From Woeseiaceae bacterium (lineage in GTDB: Bacteria > Pseudomonadota > Gammaproteobacteria > Steroidobacterales > Woeseiaceae): a stretch of 64,000 bases of DNA. The stretch spans positions 92,905 to 156,904 of the forward strand of contig JAJFKR010000028.1 in assembly GCA_021773095.1 (NCBI GenBank), given 5' to 3'. This document shows positions 35,552-43,787 of the stretch, piece after piece (position 1 is the stretch's first letter; every line of letters begins with the position of its first letter). A model generated the notes under the pieces. That model searched no databases. It was not told the origin of the DNA and saw only the letters and a program-made list of their open reading frames with translations. The position numbers were made by a program, and so were the translations under genes.

Positions 35552-36736
35552 TCATTTTGCGTAGCGTTTCGCGACCTGCCGGTAAGCATCACGAAACGGA
35601 ATACCGTCTTCACGAACAAGCCGATAGGCTTCCGCAGTCGCGAAAATACCATCGTCGAGCTTAATGTTGTCTGCTTGAAACTGAAGGCCCTCGAGGACGT
35701 AAGCCATGATGTCGACGCTATCGATCGCAAGATCAATGGCACGAAACAGTGGCGACTTCAGACGCTGCAGATCACGGTGATAACCCGACGGTAGTTTTGC
35801 GGTGATCATCAGCGACTCGTCCAGACAGGCCTGCGTTGTTGCGGACGACGCACGCAGTAATTCGAGAACATCCGGGTTACGCTTTTGCGGCATAATCGAG
35901 GAGCCGGTAGTGACCTCAGCAGCCAGTGACACATAGGCGAACTCCTGTGTGTAAAACAACAGAAGGTCGCTGGCCATACGACTCAAGTCCTGCATCAGGA
36001 GGGTTATTTCAAATAACAGCGCACTCTCGGCTTTGCCACGCGACAACTGCGCTGCTGTCACCGGGTTCTGGGTCGAATCGAACTCAAGCTTTTTGGTAGT
36101 CGTATCCCGGTCCAGTGGCAATCCTGGTGTCCCGTAGCCAGCCGCGCTACCCAGCGGGTTCTTGTTAATGCGCTTTCGCACGAGGCGCAGGCCGTCACAG
36201 GCGTCGGCAAAGCCTTCTTCGAAACCGCCGCACCACAGGGCAACCGACGAGGGCATCGCATGCTGCATATGAGTGTAGCCGGGCAGTTCAATATCACCCT
36301 GACGTTCGCTTAAGGAGCTGATCGAGCCACGCAGTTCAGTGACGCGCGACGTGAGATCGCTGGCCGCGTCACGAAGGTACATTCTCAGCGCGGTGAGTAC
36401 CTGATCGTTTCTTGAGCGACCGAGATGAAGACGTCCGCCGGCTGCACCAATAGCATTGGTTAATCGAGTTTCCAGTGCCGTGTGAGCATCTTCATCTTCC
36501 AGGCCGATGCTCCACTCACCTGCGGCGAAACTGTCATTGAGTGCATTCAGACCATCGCGGATTGCGCTGCAATCGTCGCTACTGATCAAGTCCTGATCGG
36601 CGAGCATTTCGGCATGCGCAATCGAGCCGCGCACATCGTATGGGACCAGCCGTGCATCGAGCAGGTGATCTTCGCCCGCCGTGTAGCGTAGTACGCGCTC
36701 GTCGAGTGGCAATCCCTTTTCCCAGAGTCTGCTCAT
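35552..36736 (-). CDS. argH: Argininosuccinate lyase
   Basis: A 394-residue fumarase/aspartase-superfamily enzyme catalysing the last step of arginine synthesis, argininosuccinate to arginine and fumarate. The signature GSSIMPQKRNPD is intact, with HLGRSRNDQV and PGYTHMQHAMP supplying further active-site residues. It is shorter than the roughly 460-residue E. coli enzyme, mainly at the C-terminus. Its ATG overlaps the argB stop by four bases (ATGA). It is the last arginine gene of the operon. Confidence 0.95.
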   Translation of the reverse strand: MSRLWEKGLPLDERVLRYTAGEDHLLDARLVPYDVRGSIAHAEMLADQDLISSDDCSAIRDGLNALNDSFAAGEWSIGLEDEDAHTALETRLTNAIGAAGGRLHLGRSRNDQVLTALRMYLRDAASDLTSRVTELRGSISSLSERQGDIELPGYTHMQHAMPSSVALWCGGFEEGFADACDGLRLVRKRINKNPLGSAAGYGTPGLPLDRDTTTKKLEFDSTQNPVTAAQLSRGKAESALLFEITLLMQDLSRMASDLLLFYTQEFAYVSLAAEVTTGSSIMPQKRNPDVLELLRASSATTQACLDESLMITAKLPSGYHRDLQRLKSPLFRAIDLAIDSVDIMAYVLEGLQFQADNIKLDDGIFATAEAYRLVREDGIPFRDAYRQVAKRYAK

Positions 36737-37662
36737 GATGCGGTACTTTGCTCGGCTGGCGTCAGGCCGCCGATATCGTCGACAACTAATGTGCCGGTGC
36801 CTTCATTTGTAAAGACTTCGAGCAAGATACTGTCGGGCAGTTTGCTGGAAATGACATGCACACGCTGCACACCGTTTTTTATTGCGGAGTCGATCGCGGC
36901 CGCCTTCGGCAACATGCCATCCGCGAGGGTTCCGGATTCCTTTAATTTTCTGAGCGCAGCTCGATCGATGTAGCTGATTAGCGAGGTCGGGTCATTCACG
37001 TCTTCGAGGATGCCGGGCGCACCCGTTGCCAGCAGCAGCTTTTCGGCATCCAGCTCCGCCGCGATGGCCGCTGCGACGGTATCGGCATTGATGTTCAGAA
37101 TCGTGCCCGACTCATCACAGGATAGCGGACTCACGACGGGCATCAGTCCGTTGTCCAGCTGCTTTCGCAGGATGTCCGCGTCAACAGAATCTATGTCACC
37201 AACAAATCCGTAGTCAAGCGGCGATTCGCCGTCACGTTCGACCGGCGGTCGTTTGTGTGCGCGAATCAGTCCTGCGTCAACGCCGCTGATACCGACGGCC
37301 GGAATTTGAAGGTCGCGACAGGTGGCCAGAATCCGGGTGTTAATCTGGCCATTCAAAACCATGGTTGCGACGTTCAGCGATTCGCCATCGGTGACACGGC
37401 GACCGTCGACAAAGGTCGTGTCCAGTCCCAGGGCAGATGCCAGTTCTGTCGACTGAGGTCCGCCACCGTGTACCAGCACGACACGGATACCCACCTGATA
37501 CAGAATGCCGACCTGCTCCATCAGGGCATTGGTATTCCCGGCGTCCGCGAAAACCTCGCCGCCTGCTTTGATAACGAAAACCTTGCCTTTGAACAAGCGA
37601 ATGTACGGCGCGGCATGCTTAAGCGCCGATACAACAATCGCGCGATCCTTCCGGGTGCTCAT
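36733..37662 (-). CDS. argB: N-acetylglutamate kinase (amino-acid kinase family)
   Basis: A 309-residue kinase. The glycine-rich phosphate loop is VIKAGGEVF, substrate-binding motifs are VLVHGGGPQSTEL and NGQINTRIL, and the C-terminal nucleotide site is INADTVAAAIAAELDAEKLL. It phosphorylates N-acylglutamate. The ATG at 37662 overlaps the argF' stop by four bases. Unlike the Xanthomonas enzyme it has no fused GNAT acetyltransferase domain, so it cannot itself supply N-acetylglutamate. Whether it takes acetyl- or another N-acylglutamate is open, given the unusual transcarbamylase next door. Confidence 0.93.
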   Translation of the reverse strand: MSTRKDRAIVVSALKHAAPYIRLFKGKVFVIKAGGEVFADAGNTNALMEQVGILYQVGIRVVLVHGGGPQSTELASALGLDTTFVDGRRVTDGESLNVATMVLNGQINTRILATCRDLQIPAVGISGVDAGLIRAHKRPPVERDGESPLDYGFVGDIDSVDADILRKQLDNGLMPVVSPLSCDESGTILNINADTVAAAIAAELDAEKLLLATGAPGILEDVNDPTSLISYIDRAALRKLKESGTLADGMLPKAAAIDSAIKNGVQRVHVISSKLPDSILLEVFTNEGTGTLVVDDIGGLTPAEQSTAS

Positions 37663-38666
37663 GACGCGCCTCCGAGCATTTGGTGCAGCACCGCCATCTG
37701 CGCGAGCATGCGGTTGCGCGCTTCCGCGATCACCACACTTCGCGGACCGTCGAGGATCTCGTCGGCAACTACGACCCCCCGCCTTACGGGCAAACAATGC
37801 ATAAATCGACAGTCGTCCTTCGCGTTCGCAAACCAGGGCTCGTCCACGCACCAGTCCAGATGTTGTTCACGCAGTTTCTGGTCATTGATCTTGTTGCCGT
37901 AGTGATGGGTCGACGACCACGACTTCGCGTAAATAATATGGGCGCCTTGCATCGCTTCACTGCGCTGGTCCGTTTCAGTGACCGAACCGCCAGCGGCTTC
38001 GGCAGCCGAGATGGCTTTTTGCATCAGTGCCTGTGGTAACTCAAATCCCTCAGGCCTTAACACCGTCACATCCATGCCGCGTTTCGCAGCCATATGCAGC
38101 GTCGCTGCCGGAACCGCCAGCGGTAGTGCTCGCGGATGGTAAGCCCAGCTCAATACGAACTTGCCGCCGTTGGCCGGGACATTGAGATCGTCCAGGGTCT
38201 TCCAGTCTGCGAGGCTCTGGCAGGGATGATTCATCGCCGATTCCATGTTGATGTAAGGCGTATCGATGAGATCTGTGAGCGACGTGAATTCGTTCTCCTG
38301 CATGTCGGCGTCAATGTTTTTTCTTTCTGCGAAGGCACGTATGCCGATAGCATCGCCGTAGGATGCGATCACTGGAATAGCTTCACGTATATGCTCCGCG
38401 GCCGCTCCGTCCATTACGATTCCAGGTCGCGATTCAATACCATGAATCGACATTTCAGGCGAGATGACGAAAGACCCCCCTCCGAGGCGCGTCATGGCGG
38501 CTTGAAACGAGGCGAGCGTTCTCAGGGATGGGCTCAGAAACAATAGCGACAGCACCTTGCCCCTAAGAGCTTCAGGCTCAGGGTTCGTATCAAGACGCGC
38601 GGCTAGCGTAATCAGAGCCTGTATCTCTTCGTTCGAAAAGTCCGCCAGGTCGTTAAAATATTTCAT
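37659..38666 (-). CDS. argF': N-acylornithine carbamoyltransferase (ArgF', AOTCase/SOTCase type)
   Basis: A 335-residue transcarbamylase of the acetyl-/succinylornithine branch, not classical OTCase. The carbamoyl-phosphate loop is SLRT (47-50), the catalytic HPCQ lies in MNHPCQSLAD, and the second binding motif is FMHCLPVRR. LSWAYHPRALPLAVP and YAKSW are signatures of the N-acyl family. In alignment from memory, the position that is Glu92 in Xanthomonas AOTCase and Pro90 in Bacteroides SOTCase is Ala90 here (VMDGAAAEHI). Other segments look closer to SOTCase. An Arg after SLRT is replaced by Leu. AAGGA precedes the ATG. It carbamoylates an N-protected ornithine, so arginine synthesis here passes through N-acylcitrulline. 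Confidence 0.88.
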   Translation of the reverse strand: MKYFNDLADFSNEEIQALITLAARLDTNPEPEALRGKVLSLLFLSPSLRTLASFQAAMTRLGGGSFVISPEMSIHGIESRPGIVMDGAAAEHIREAIPVIASYGDAIGIRAFAERKNIDADMQENEFTSLTDLIDTPYINMESAMNHPCQSLADWKTLDDLNVPANGGKFVLSWAYHPRALPLAVPAATLHMAAKRGMDVTVLRPEGFELPQALMQKAISAAEAAGGSVTETDQRSEAMQGAHIIYAKSWSSTHHYGNKINDQKLREQHLDWCVDEPWFANAKDDCRFMHCLPVRRGVVVADEILDGPRSVVIAEARNRMLAQMAVLHQMLGGAS

Positions 38667-38676
38667 CAGTAATCCT

Positions 38677-39867
38677 TTAGTCAGTTGCCGGCGCAATATC
38701 TCTTAGCGCCTCTGCAAGGTGATCAATATGTCCGGGCTCCAGTACCAGCGGTGCCAGAATTCGAAGTACCTCCGGATCGCTGCTGGTGCCCGTCAAAATG
38801 TCATGGTCGAGCAGTGCGTCGCGCACCTCGATCGCGGGGCGGTCGCATACGAGTCCGAGCAAAAGGCCCATGCCCTGAATTTTCCTGATCGGACCGAGCA
38901 CACACTGCTCGCGGATCGCGGCCTCTGACCGACGGACATTCATCAGCAGGCCTTCTGTTTCGATCGCATCGATCGTCGCTGCGATGGCGGCCGCAGCGAT
39001 TGGACCACCGCCAAAGGTCGAGCCAAGGTCACCGGCACCAAATTGTGCTGCAATCGTGTGGTTGCACAATACGGCGCCACAGGGAATACCGCCGCCCAGC
39101 GCTTTTGCGCTGCTCAGAATGTCGGGCTGAATCTGATGCGCCTGAACCGCAAAGAACTGGCCGCAGCGTCCGATACCCGACTGAACTTCATCGGCGATCA
39201 ACAAAGCACCGTGTTTTTGGGTTGCAGTGCGCAATGCGTGAATGAATTCTGTCGACAGATCGTATGCGCCAGCGACACCCTGGACCGGTTCGAAGATAAC
39301 GGCGGCAATATCGTCACCAATCATTGCATGCGCCGCGGCGACGTCATCGCGCGGAATAAAGTCAACGGCAAAAGGTTTATCGGGAAAACCGTACCAGCGA
39401 TCTGAATTCCAGGTCACCGCCGCTGCCGCTGCAGTGCGTCCGTGAAAACCTTCTGTAATGGCGAGTACTTTTTTTCGGCCGGTCGTCATGCAGGCCATTC
39501 GCAGCGCATTTTCATTCGCTTCGGCGCCTGAGTTGACGAAAAACACCCGGTCCATTCCCTCCGGTGCGACACTGACGAGTTTTTCGGCAGCTTCAGCACG
39601 TATGTCCAGTGCCACGGCGTTGCTCTGGAACAGCAGTTTGTTGCTCTGGTCAGTAATAGCCTTGATCAGGCGAGGATGACCGTAGCCGAGTGCGGCGACC
39701 GCGTGTCCACCATAGAGATCGAGTATGCGGCGGCCGTCTTTTGTGAAAATATCGCAGCCACTGGCTCGCTCCGGAACGAATGGCAATTGCCCATAAACCG
39801 GAATTGTGACGCCGGCCTCGCGAATTCGAGGGTCGGTCATCAGTGCGTGTTTACCGATGCTCGACAT
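38677..39867 (-). CDS. argD: N-acetylornithine aminotransferase (class III, PLP)
   Basis: A 396-residue PLP enzyme. FVNSGAEANENALRMA binds cofactor phosphate, LLIADEVQSGIGRCG holds the PLP-binding aspartate, and the Schiff-base lysine is in LSSAKALGGGIP. It converts N-acylglutamate semialdehyde to N-acylornithine. The ATG at 39867 overlaps the argC stop by one base (TGATG); a second ATG nine codons later is less likely. The order argC-argD-argF'-argB follows the chemistry closely. Confidence 0.93.
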   Translation of the reverse strand: MSSIGKHALMTDPRIREAGVTIPVYGQLPFVPERASGCDIFTKDGRRILDLYGGHAVAALGYGHPRLIKAITDQSNKLLFQSNAVALDIRAEAAEKLVSVAPEGMDRVFFVNSGAEANENALRMACMTTGRKKVLAITEGFHGRTAAAAAVTWNSDRWYGFPDKPFAVDFIPRDDVAAAHAMIGDDIAAVIFEPVQGVAGAYDLSTEFIHALRTATQKHGALLIADEVQSGIGRCGQFFAVQAHQIQPDILSSAKALGGGIPCGAVLCNHTIAAQFGAGDLGSTFGGGPIAAAAIAATIDAIETEGLLMNVRRSEAAIREQCVLGPIRKIQGMGLLLGLVCDRPAIEVRDALLDHDILTGTSSDPEVLRILAPLVLEPGHIDHLAEALRDIAPATD

Positions 39868-40928
39868 CAGGTCCACCCTGGCCCGGCAGCAGTAAGACCT
39901 GCGGTTTCCGGGAGATTCCAGAGCCGGTTCATCCATTGCACGGCACCGCCCGCAGCACCTTTGACGAGATTGTCTATCACGCTCATCACGACGACCGACT
40001 GACCGTCTGTTGCAACGCTGATATGGCACATATTGCTGCCGACGACATTCTTGAGTCTGGGTGTTCCACTCACAACCTCGACGAAGGGAGAGTTCGCATA
40101 AGCCTTCGCGTAAACATCGCGAAGTTGCTCTTCACTGACGGCGCTGGTGGTTTTTGCCTGTAACGTAATGTGGATCCCTCTCGAAAACGGCCCGGAGTGC
40201 GGTACAAAATGTACGGTCGTATCGCAGCCACTGGCGGTGGTCGCGAGGCCGGCGATCTCCGGCGAATGACGGTGCGCCAGCGGCTTATAGGCATACAGAT
40301 TGCTGTTGCGTTCCGGATGGTGCGTGCCGGCTTGCGGGCTGCGTCCGGAGCCTGTGCTGCCGGTGACGCCGGTGACGAAAACTTCACGATTCGTCAGTCC
40401 CGATCGCATCAGTGGCACTGCTGCCAGCAATGTCGCCGTCGCGAAACAACCCGGGTGGCCAACGTGCGGTGTTGCAATTGTGTCGACATGCTCCGGTAGC
40501 GCACAGGTGAATTCCTGTAGTAATTCCGGCGCGCCGTGCTCGCTGCCATAAACGGCCTCCCAGGCCGGTTGCTCCGAGTAGCGAAAGTCAGCCGACGAGT
40601 CGACAACGTGAATATTCAGGTTTTTGTCGTCGGCAGCGCTCAATATCGTTTTGATAATGCTGGCCGAGGCACCGTGCGGTGCAGCCGAGAACAGTGCGAT
40701 ATTGCTGTCATCTTCAATGGCGTCCGACCAGGCGTCGCGTGCCACAAATGTGGTGCCCGCCAGCACCTGTGACAAATGAGCAAAGGTCTCAGCGACCGGG
40801 AGACCCGCCCGGCTGTCGGAGACGGCAGCCGCCAGCTCAAAATCCGGGTGTCCTGAAATCAGTCGTAACAGCTCGCCACCGACATAGCCGCTGGCTCCCA
40901 GTACTACGGTTTGAATGGGCGCTGTCAT
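39867..40928 (-). CDS. argC: N-acylglutamyl-phosphate reductase
   Basis: A 353-residue NADPH-dependent dehydrogenase. The dinucleotide fold is GASGYVGGEL at the N-terminus and the catalytic cysteine is Cys161 in HPGCFATATL. IDNLVKGAAGGAVQ is the C-terminal family signature. The loop at 201-221 reads THHPERNSNLYAYKP followed by HRH, which is close to the loop of LysY, the reductase that works on LysW-bound substrate, rather than to typical ArgC. The overall sequence looks like Bacteroidetes ArgC. The ATG overlaps the stop of the P-loop gene by four bases. Confidence 0.92.
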   Translation of the reverse strand: MTAPIQTVVLGASGYVGGELLRLISGHPDFELAAAVSDSRAGLPVAETFAHLSQVLAGTTFVARDAWSDAIEDDSNIALFSAAPHGASASIIKTILSAADDKNLNIHVVDSSADFRYSEQPAWEAVYGSEHGAPELLQEFTCALPEHVDTIATPHVGHPGCFATATLLAAVPLMRSGLTNREVFVTGVTGSTGSGRSPQAGTHHPERNSNLYAYKPLAHRHSPEIAGLATTASGCDTTVHFVPHSGPFSRGIHITLQAKTTSAVSEEQLRDVYAKAYANSPFVEVVSGTPRLKNVVGSNMCHISVATDGQSVVVMSVIDNLVKGAAGGAVQWMNRLWNLPETAGLTAAGPGWT

Positions 40929-41980
40929 GCGACCTCCTTTTCAAGCAAAGCAGCAATCTTGTCGCCCAGTGCCACGCCACTGGATAATGCATTGATTCCC
41001 TGTAATGACAAGCGTTCTGCGATTTGCTGTACGCCCACATCGTTATCCGTTGCCGGGCCGGTTACGACGGCCGGCTCTATGCCATGTTCATCCCGTAGAA
41101 TTTTCGCGCCACCCCAGGCTGATACAGGGTCGTTCGCACATAGAACAACAGCCGTTAGTGCATCGCGAATCTGCTCGTCGGAGAGTATGGCGGCGACGCC
41201 GTATGCACCCAGCAATCCGTCGCCCAGTTCGAGAACGATGACGTCCGGTTTTTTCGCGCCGAGACCTGTAAGCAATGATCGCGTGAGGGCGGGGCCGTTG
41301 TCCGCGGTCGTTGTGACAATCCCAAGGTCAGAGAAAATCATTGTGTCCGCAGCACCAGCGTCCTCCATTGCGAGCACGTCGCGCCGCAGAGAAACGCCGG
41401 TCGCCTTGCAAGCCGCGACTTTCAGTCCGAGGTGTCGTAGCCGCCCTACGATGGCGCAGGCGGCGGCGGTCTTGCCCGAATCCATGCAGGTGCCCGCAAG
41501 TGCCACTACCGGCACGCCGTTCAATTTCAGCAGTGCGTCTTTATCGAGCGTCGAGGATCCGGCACGTGCCGGCACGCCGATGCGTTCGCCAAGATAGGGA
41601 AACTCAAGAACGGTACCCAGCACTTCGCATTCGAAGGGTGAGCCGACGTCCGGATTCGCCGAATCGCATATTCCAATGACGCCGCCGATGTTCAATATCT
41701 GTACGTGATCGCCTATTGCCAATTCCGTTGGCAAATGTCCGGAATAACCGCGTAAGGCATTGCGATGGCCAAGTGCTCCGACAACGACGTCACCCATTGT
41801 TACAGTCGCCATGCGGCCCGACGTCAGCTCAAGCTGGTTGTAGCGTGATTTGTTGTTCAAAACGCGGACTGCAATAAGCACACCTTCTTCACACGGGATA
41901 TCCGGGGACAAGCGGAGCTCTGCGGCCAGATCATTGTGCTGCGCGACCGAAGCCACTTTGTCGACGACGATACTTTTCAT
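40925..41980 (-). CDS. DUF1611/DgcN-like P-loop protein inside the arginine operon
   Basis: A 351-residue protein with an N-terminal domain of about 150 residues (GDVVVGALGHRNALRGYSG, then VQILNIGGVIGICDSANPDVG) and a C-terminal P-loop domain with Walker A GTCMDSGKT (163-171). By eye it aligns with DgcN at 9992-11020: both share GT-x4-GK, a K-x5-ATG segment, an acidic E-x3-GLL or E-x3-SLL segment and a DA-x-VLC motif. DgcN N-acetylates glutamate. This operon has no argA, argJ or GNAT gene, so an N-acyltransferase role in the first step is an attractive inference, not a demonstrated one. GGAGG lies upstream of the ATG, two bases after the argG stop; its own stop overlaps argC. Confidence 0.82.
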   Translation of the reverse strand: MKSIVVDKVASVAQHNDLAAELRLSPDIPCEEGVLIAVRVLNNKSRYNQLELTSGRMATVTMGDVVVGALGHRNALRGYSGHLPTELAIGDHVQILNIGGVIGICDSANPDVGSPFECEVLGTVLEFPYLGERIGVPARAGSSTLDKDALLKLNGVPVVALAGTCMDSGKTAAACAIVGRLRHLGLKVAACKATGVSLRRDVLAMEDAGAADTMIFSDLGIVTTTADNGPALTRSLLTGLGAKKPDVIVLELGDGLLGAYGVAAILSDEQIRDALTAVVLCANDPVSAWGGAKILRDEHGIEPAVVTGPATDNDVGVQQIAERLSLQGINALSSGVALGDKIAALLEKEVA

Positions 41981-41981
41981 A

Positions 41982-43190
41982 TCAGCCTCCCGCCGCCCGC
42001 GTCTGCAGCGTCCCAGGTAAGGACAGAATGCGTGCGTATCCCAGCGCATCGCCGGCCGTCCATTCGCCAGCCGCTTCGCCATAGATTCCTTTGCTGGCAG
42101 CCAGCAAGGAGTGTGGCGAGGTCGTGCCTTCAATGAACAAAGCACCCGGTCGCAAGCCGAACGTGACCGACCCGGTTACGCGCTTCTGTGATGACGCGAG
42201 CAGTGCCTCGACATCGTCGCAGGCCAGATCAAGTTGCTTGCCTTCGTGCACGAGGTCCCCATACACGGCAGCGACACTGTCTTTAATGCGCGCCTGCTGG
42301 GCACTAAGGACCAGTTTCTCGAGCTCGCGGTGAGCGGTAATCAGGGTGATTGCAGCGGGCGCCTCAAATGCGACGCGGCCCTTGGTGCCGAGTACGGTGT
42401 CGCCGAGGTGAATACCGCGTCCAATGCCGTAGCCTCCCGCGAGTACTTCGAGTTTTTCAATCAGCTCTACCGGTGCAAGTGCTTCGTCGTCCAGCGCGAC
42501 TGGCACGCCCGCAGTAAAGTCCAGTGTGTGGCTTGACGGTTCCAGCGGCTCCGAGAATGCGCTGGCTGATAACACCCAGGCTGACTCGGGAATCGAGGCG
42601 TCGGACGTCAGTGTCTCCTGACCACCAATCGTGATGCCCCACAAACCGCGATTGATTGAGTACGCCGAGCCCTGTGCGGGTAACGGCAATCCATGGTTTT
42701 CAAGATAGGCGAGCTGCTCGTCACGAACCCAGTTGTTGTCACGCACCGGTGCCAGGACTTCGAGTCCCGGGTTGAGTGTCCGCAAAGCGACTTCAAAGCG
42801 AACCTGATCATTGCCTGCAGCGGTGCAGCCGTGAGCAACGGTTGTTGCGCCACGATCGGTCGCGATAGCCGCCAGCCGCTCGGCCTGCAGGCCGCGTTCC
42901 GCGCCGACACACAGCGGATACGCGTGGCCACGAAGTACGTTGCCGGCGATAAGGTGTTTGATCACGGTTTCGAAAAAGTCCTGCTTTGCGTCAATCAGTA
43001 CGTGTTCAATCGCACCCAGCGCCAGGGCACGCTCTTGCAGAGCGGTCGCAGCTCCCGCATCGATACCGCCGGTATCGACACAGGCAGTAATTACTTCGCG
43101 GCCATAGTTTTCCTTTAGCCATGGCACGCAAAACGACGTATCAAGGCCACCTGAAAAGGCGAGAATAATGGGTGATGTGTCCTTGCTCAC
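41982..43190 (-). CDS. argG: Argininosuccinate synthase
   Basis: A 402-residue ATP-pyrophosphatase. The PP-loop is AFSGGLDTSFCVPWL, and GCTAAGNDQVRFE is the substrate-binding motif. It joins citrulline and aspartate. The first segment resembles Bacteroidetes-type ArgG more than the E. coli enzyme. I use the GTG at 43190 because GGAG lies six bases upstream; the longest frame adds nine residues. It follows argR by 23 bases and is the first biosynthetic gene of the operon. Confidence 0.94.
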   Translation of the reverse strand: MSKDTSPIILAFSGGLDTSFCVPWLKENYGREVITACVDTGGIDAGAATALQERALALGAIEHVLIDAKQDFFETVIKHLIAGNVLRGHAYPLCVGAERGLQAERLAAIATDRGATTVAHGCTAAGNDQVRFEVALRTLNPGLEVLAPVRDNNWVRDEQLAYLENHGLPLPAQGSAYSINRGLWGITIGGQETLTSDASIPESAWVLSASAFSEPLEPSSHTLDFTAGVPVALDDEALAPVELIEKLEVLAGGYGIGRGIHLGDTVLGTKGRVAFEAPAAITLITAHRELEKLVLSAQQARIKDSVAAVYGDLVHEGKQLDLACDDVEALLASSQKRVTGSVTFGLRPGALFIEGTTSPHSLLAASKGIYGEAAGEWTAGDALGYARILSLPGTLQTRAAGG

Positions 43191-43213
43191 TAAGGTCTCC
43201 GAAAAAGGGTGGA

Positions 43214-43663
43214 TCACCGGGAACGAGCGGTGTGCTCGATCCGGGTAATGAGATTTTTTTGTGCGATGCCGGACTCGGTCGCAACAAATACGGTGTCGTC
43301 GCCACCAATATTGCCGATGACTTCAGGCCAGTTGCTGCGGTCGAAGGCGAGTGCAACACGTTGTGCCGCACCGATGGCTGTTTTGACGACGAGCAGATTG
43401 GGGCCCGCTGGCTGGATGGTTCGAAGCAGCTCAGCGACGGCCGTCAACTGGTCGTCATCATCCCGACTCCCGGTGGGTAGCTCGTAGCCGGCCGGGGTCT
43501 TGATCGCGCCGATCTCCTTGAGATCACGACTGACGCCGGACTGCGTTGCGCCGTAGCCTGCGGCCCGTAACGTAGCCACGAGGGAGCCTTGCGTTGCCGC
43601 AGGTCGTTCCAGCAGCAATTGTCGTATCGCATCGCGTCTTTGTTCGTGATTGGTGTTGGGCAC
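43214..43663 (-). CDS. argR: Arginine repressor ArgR
   Basis: A 149-residue regulator. The N-terminal winged helix covers about 5-70 (RRDAIRQLLLERPAATQGSL, then ATQSGVSRDLKEIGAIK). The C-terminal hexamerisation and arginine-binding domain has the conserved GNIGGDDTVFVAT, where the two aspartates contact arginine. It heads the arginine operon and probably represses it together with itself. A paired palindrome lies immediately upstream at 43678-43713. Confidence 0.95.
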   Translation of the reverse strand: MPNTNHEQRRDAIRQLLLERPAATQGSLVATLRAAGYGATQSGVSRDLKEIGAIKTPAGYELPTGSRDDDDQLTAVAELLRTIQPAGPNLLVVKTAIGAAQRVALAFDRSNWPEVIGNIGGDDTVFVATESGIAQKNLITRIEHTARSR

Positions 43664-43677
43664 GGGCCGTCTCGCAT

Positions 43678-43713
43678 AAATATGTGCATAAGTTAAACAT
43701 CATGCGCATATTT
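43678..43713. promoter_or_regulatory. Candidate ArgR operator (paired palindromes)
   Basis: AAATATGTGCAT (43678-43689) and ATGCGCATATTT (43702-43713) are inverted with one mismatch. Each also contains its own palindromic or near-palindromic core (ATGTGCAT, ATGCGCAT). Their centres are 20 bases apart, about two helical turns, similar to the paired ARG boxes bound by an ArgR hexamer. It sits 14 bases upstream of the argR start. The cores do not match the E. coli ARG box well, so the assignment rests on position and symmetry. Confidence 0.5.
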
Positions 43714-43787
43714 AGTCAAGGCCCCAAGCCGCGTTTTTTAGCTTTTTCTGCGCTACACTGCGCCGCTTCAAGACGTAGGAGCGAAAC

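Noticed and set aside
43678-43713. Match to the enteric ARG box consensus
   Set aside because: The cores do not follow the E. coli ARG box well. I keep only the weaker claim that symmetry and position suggest an operator.
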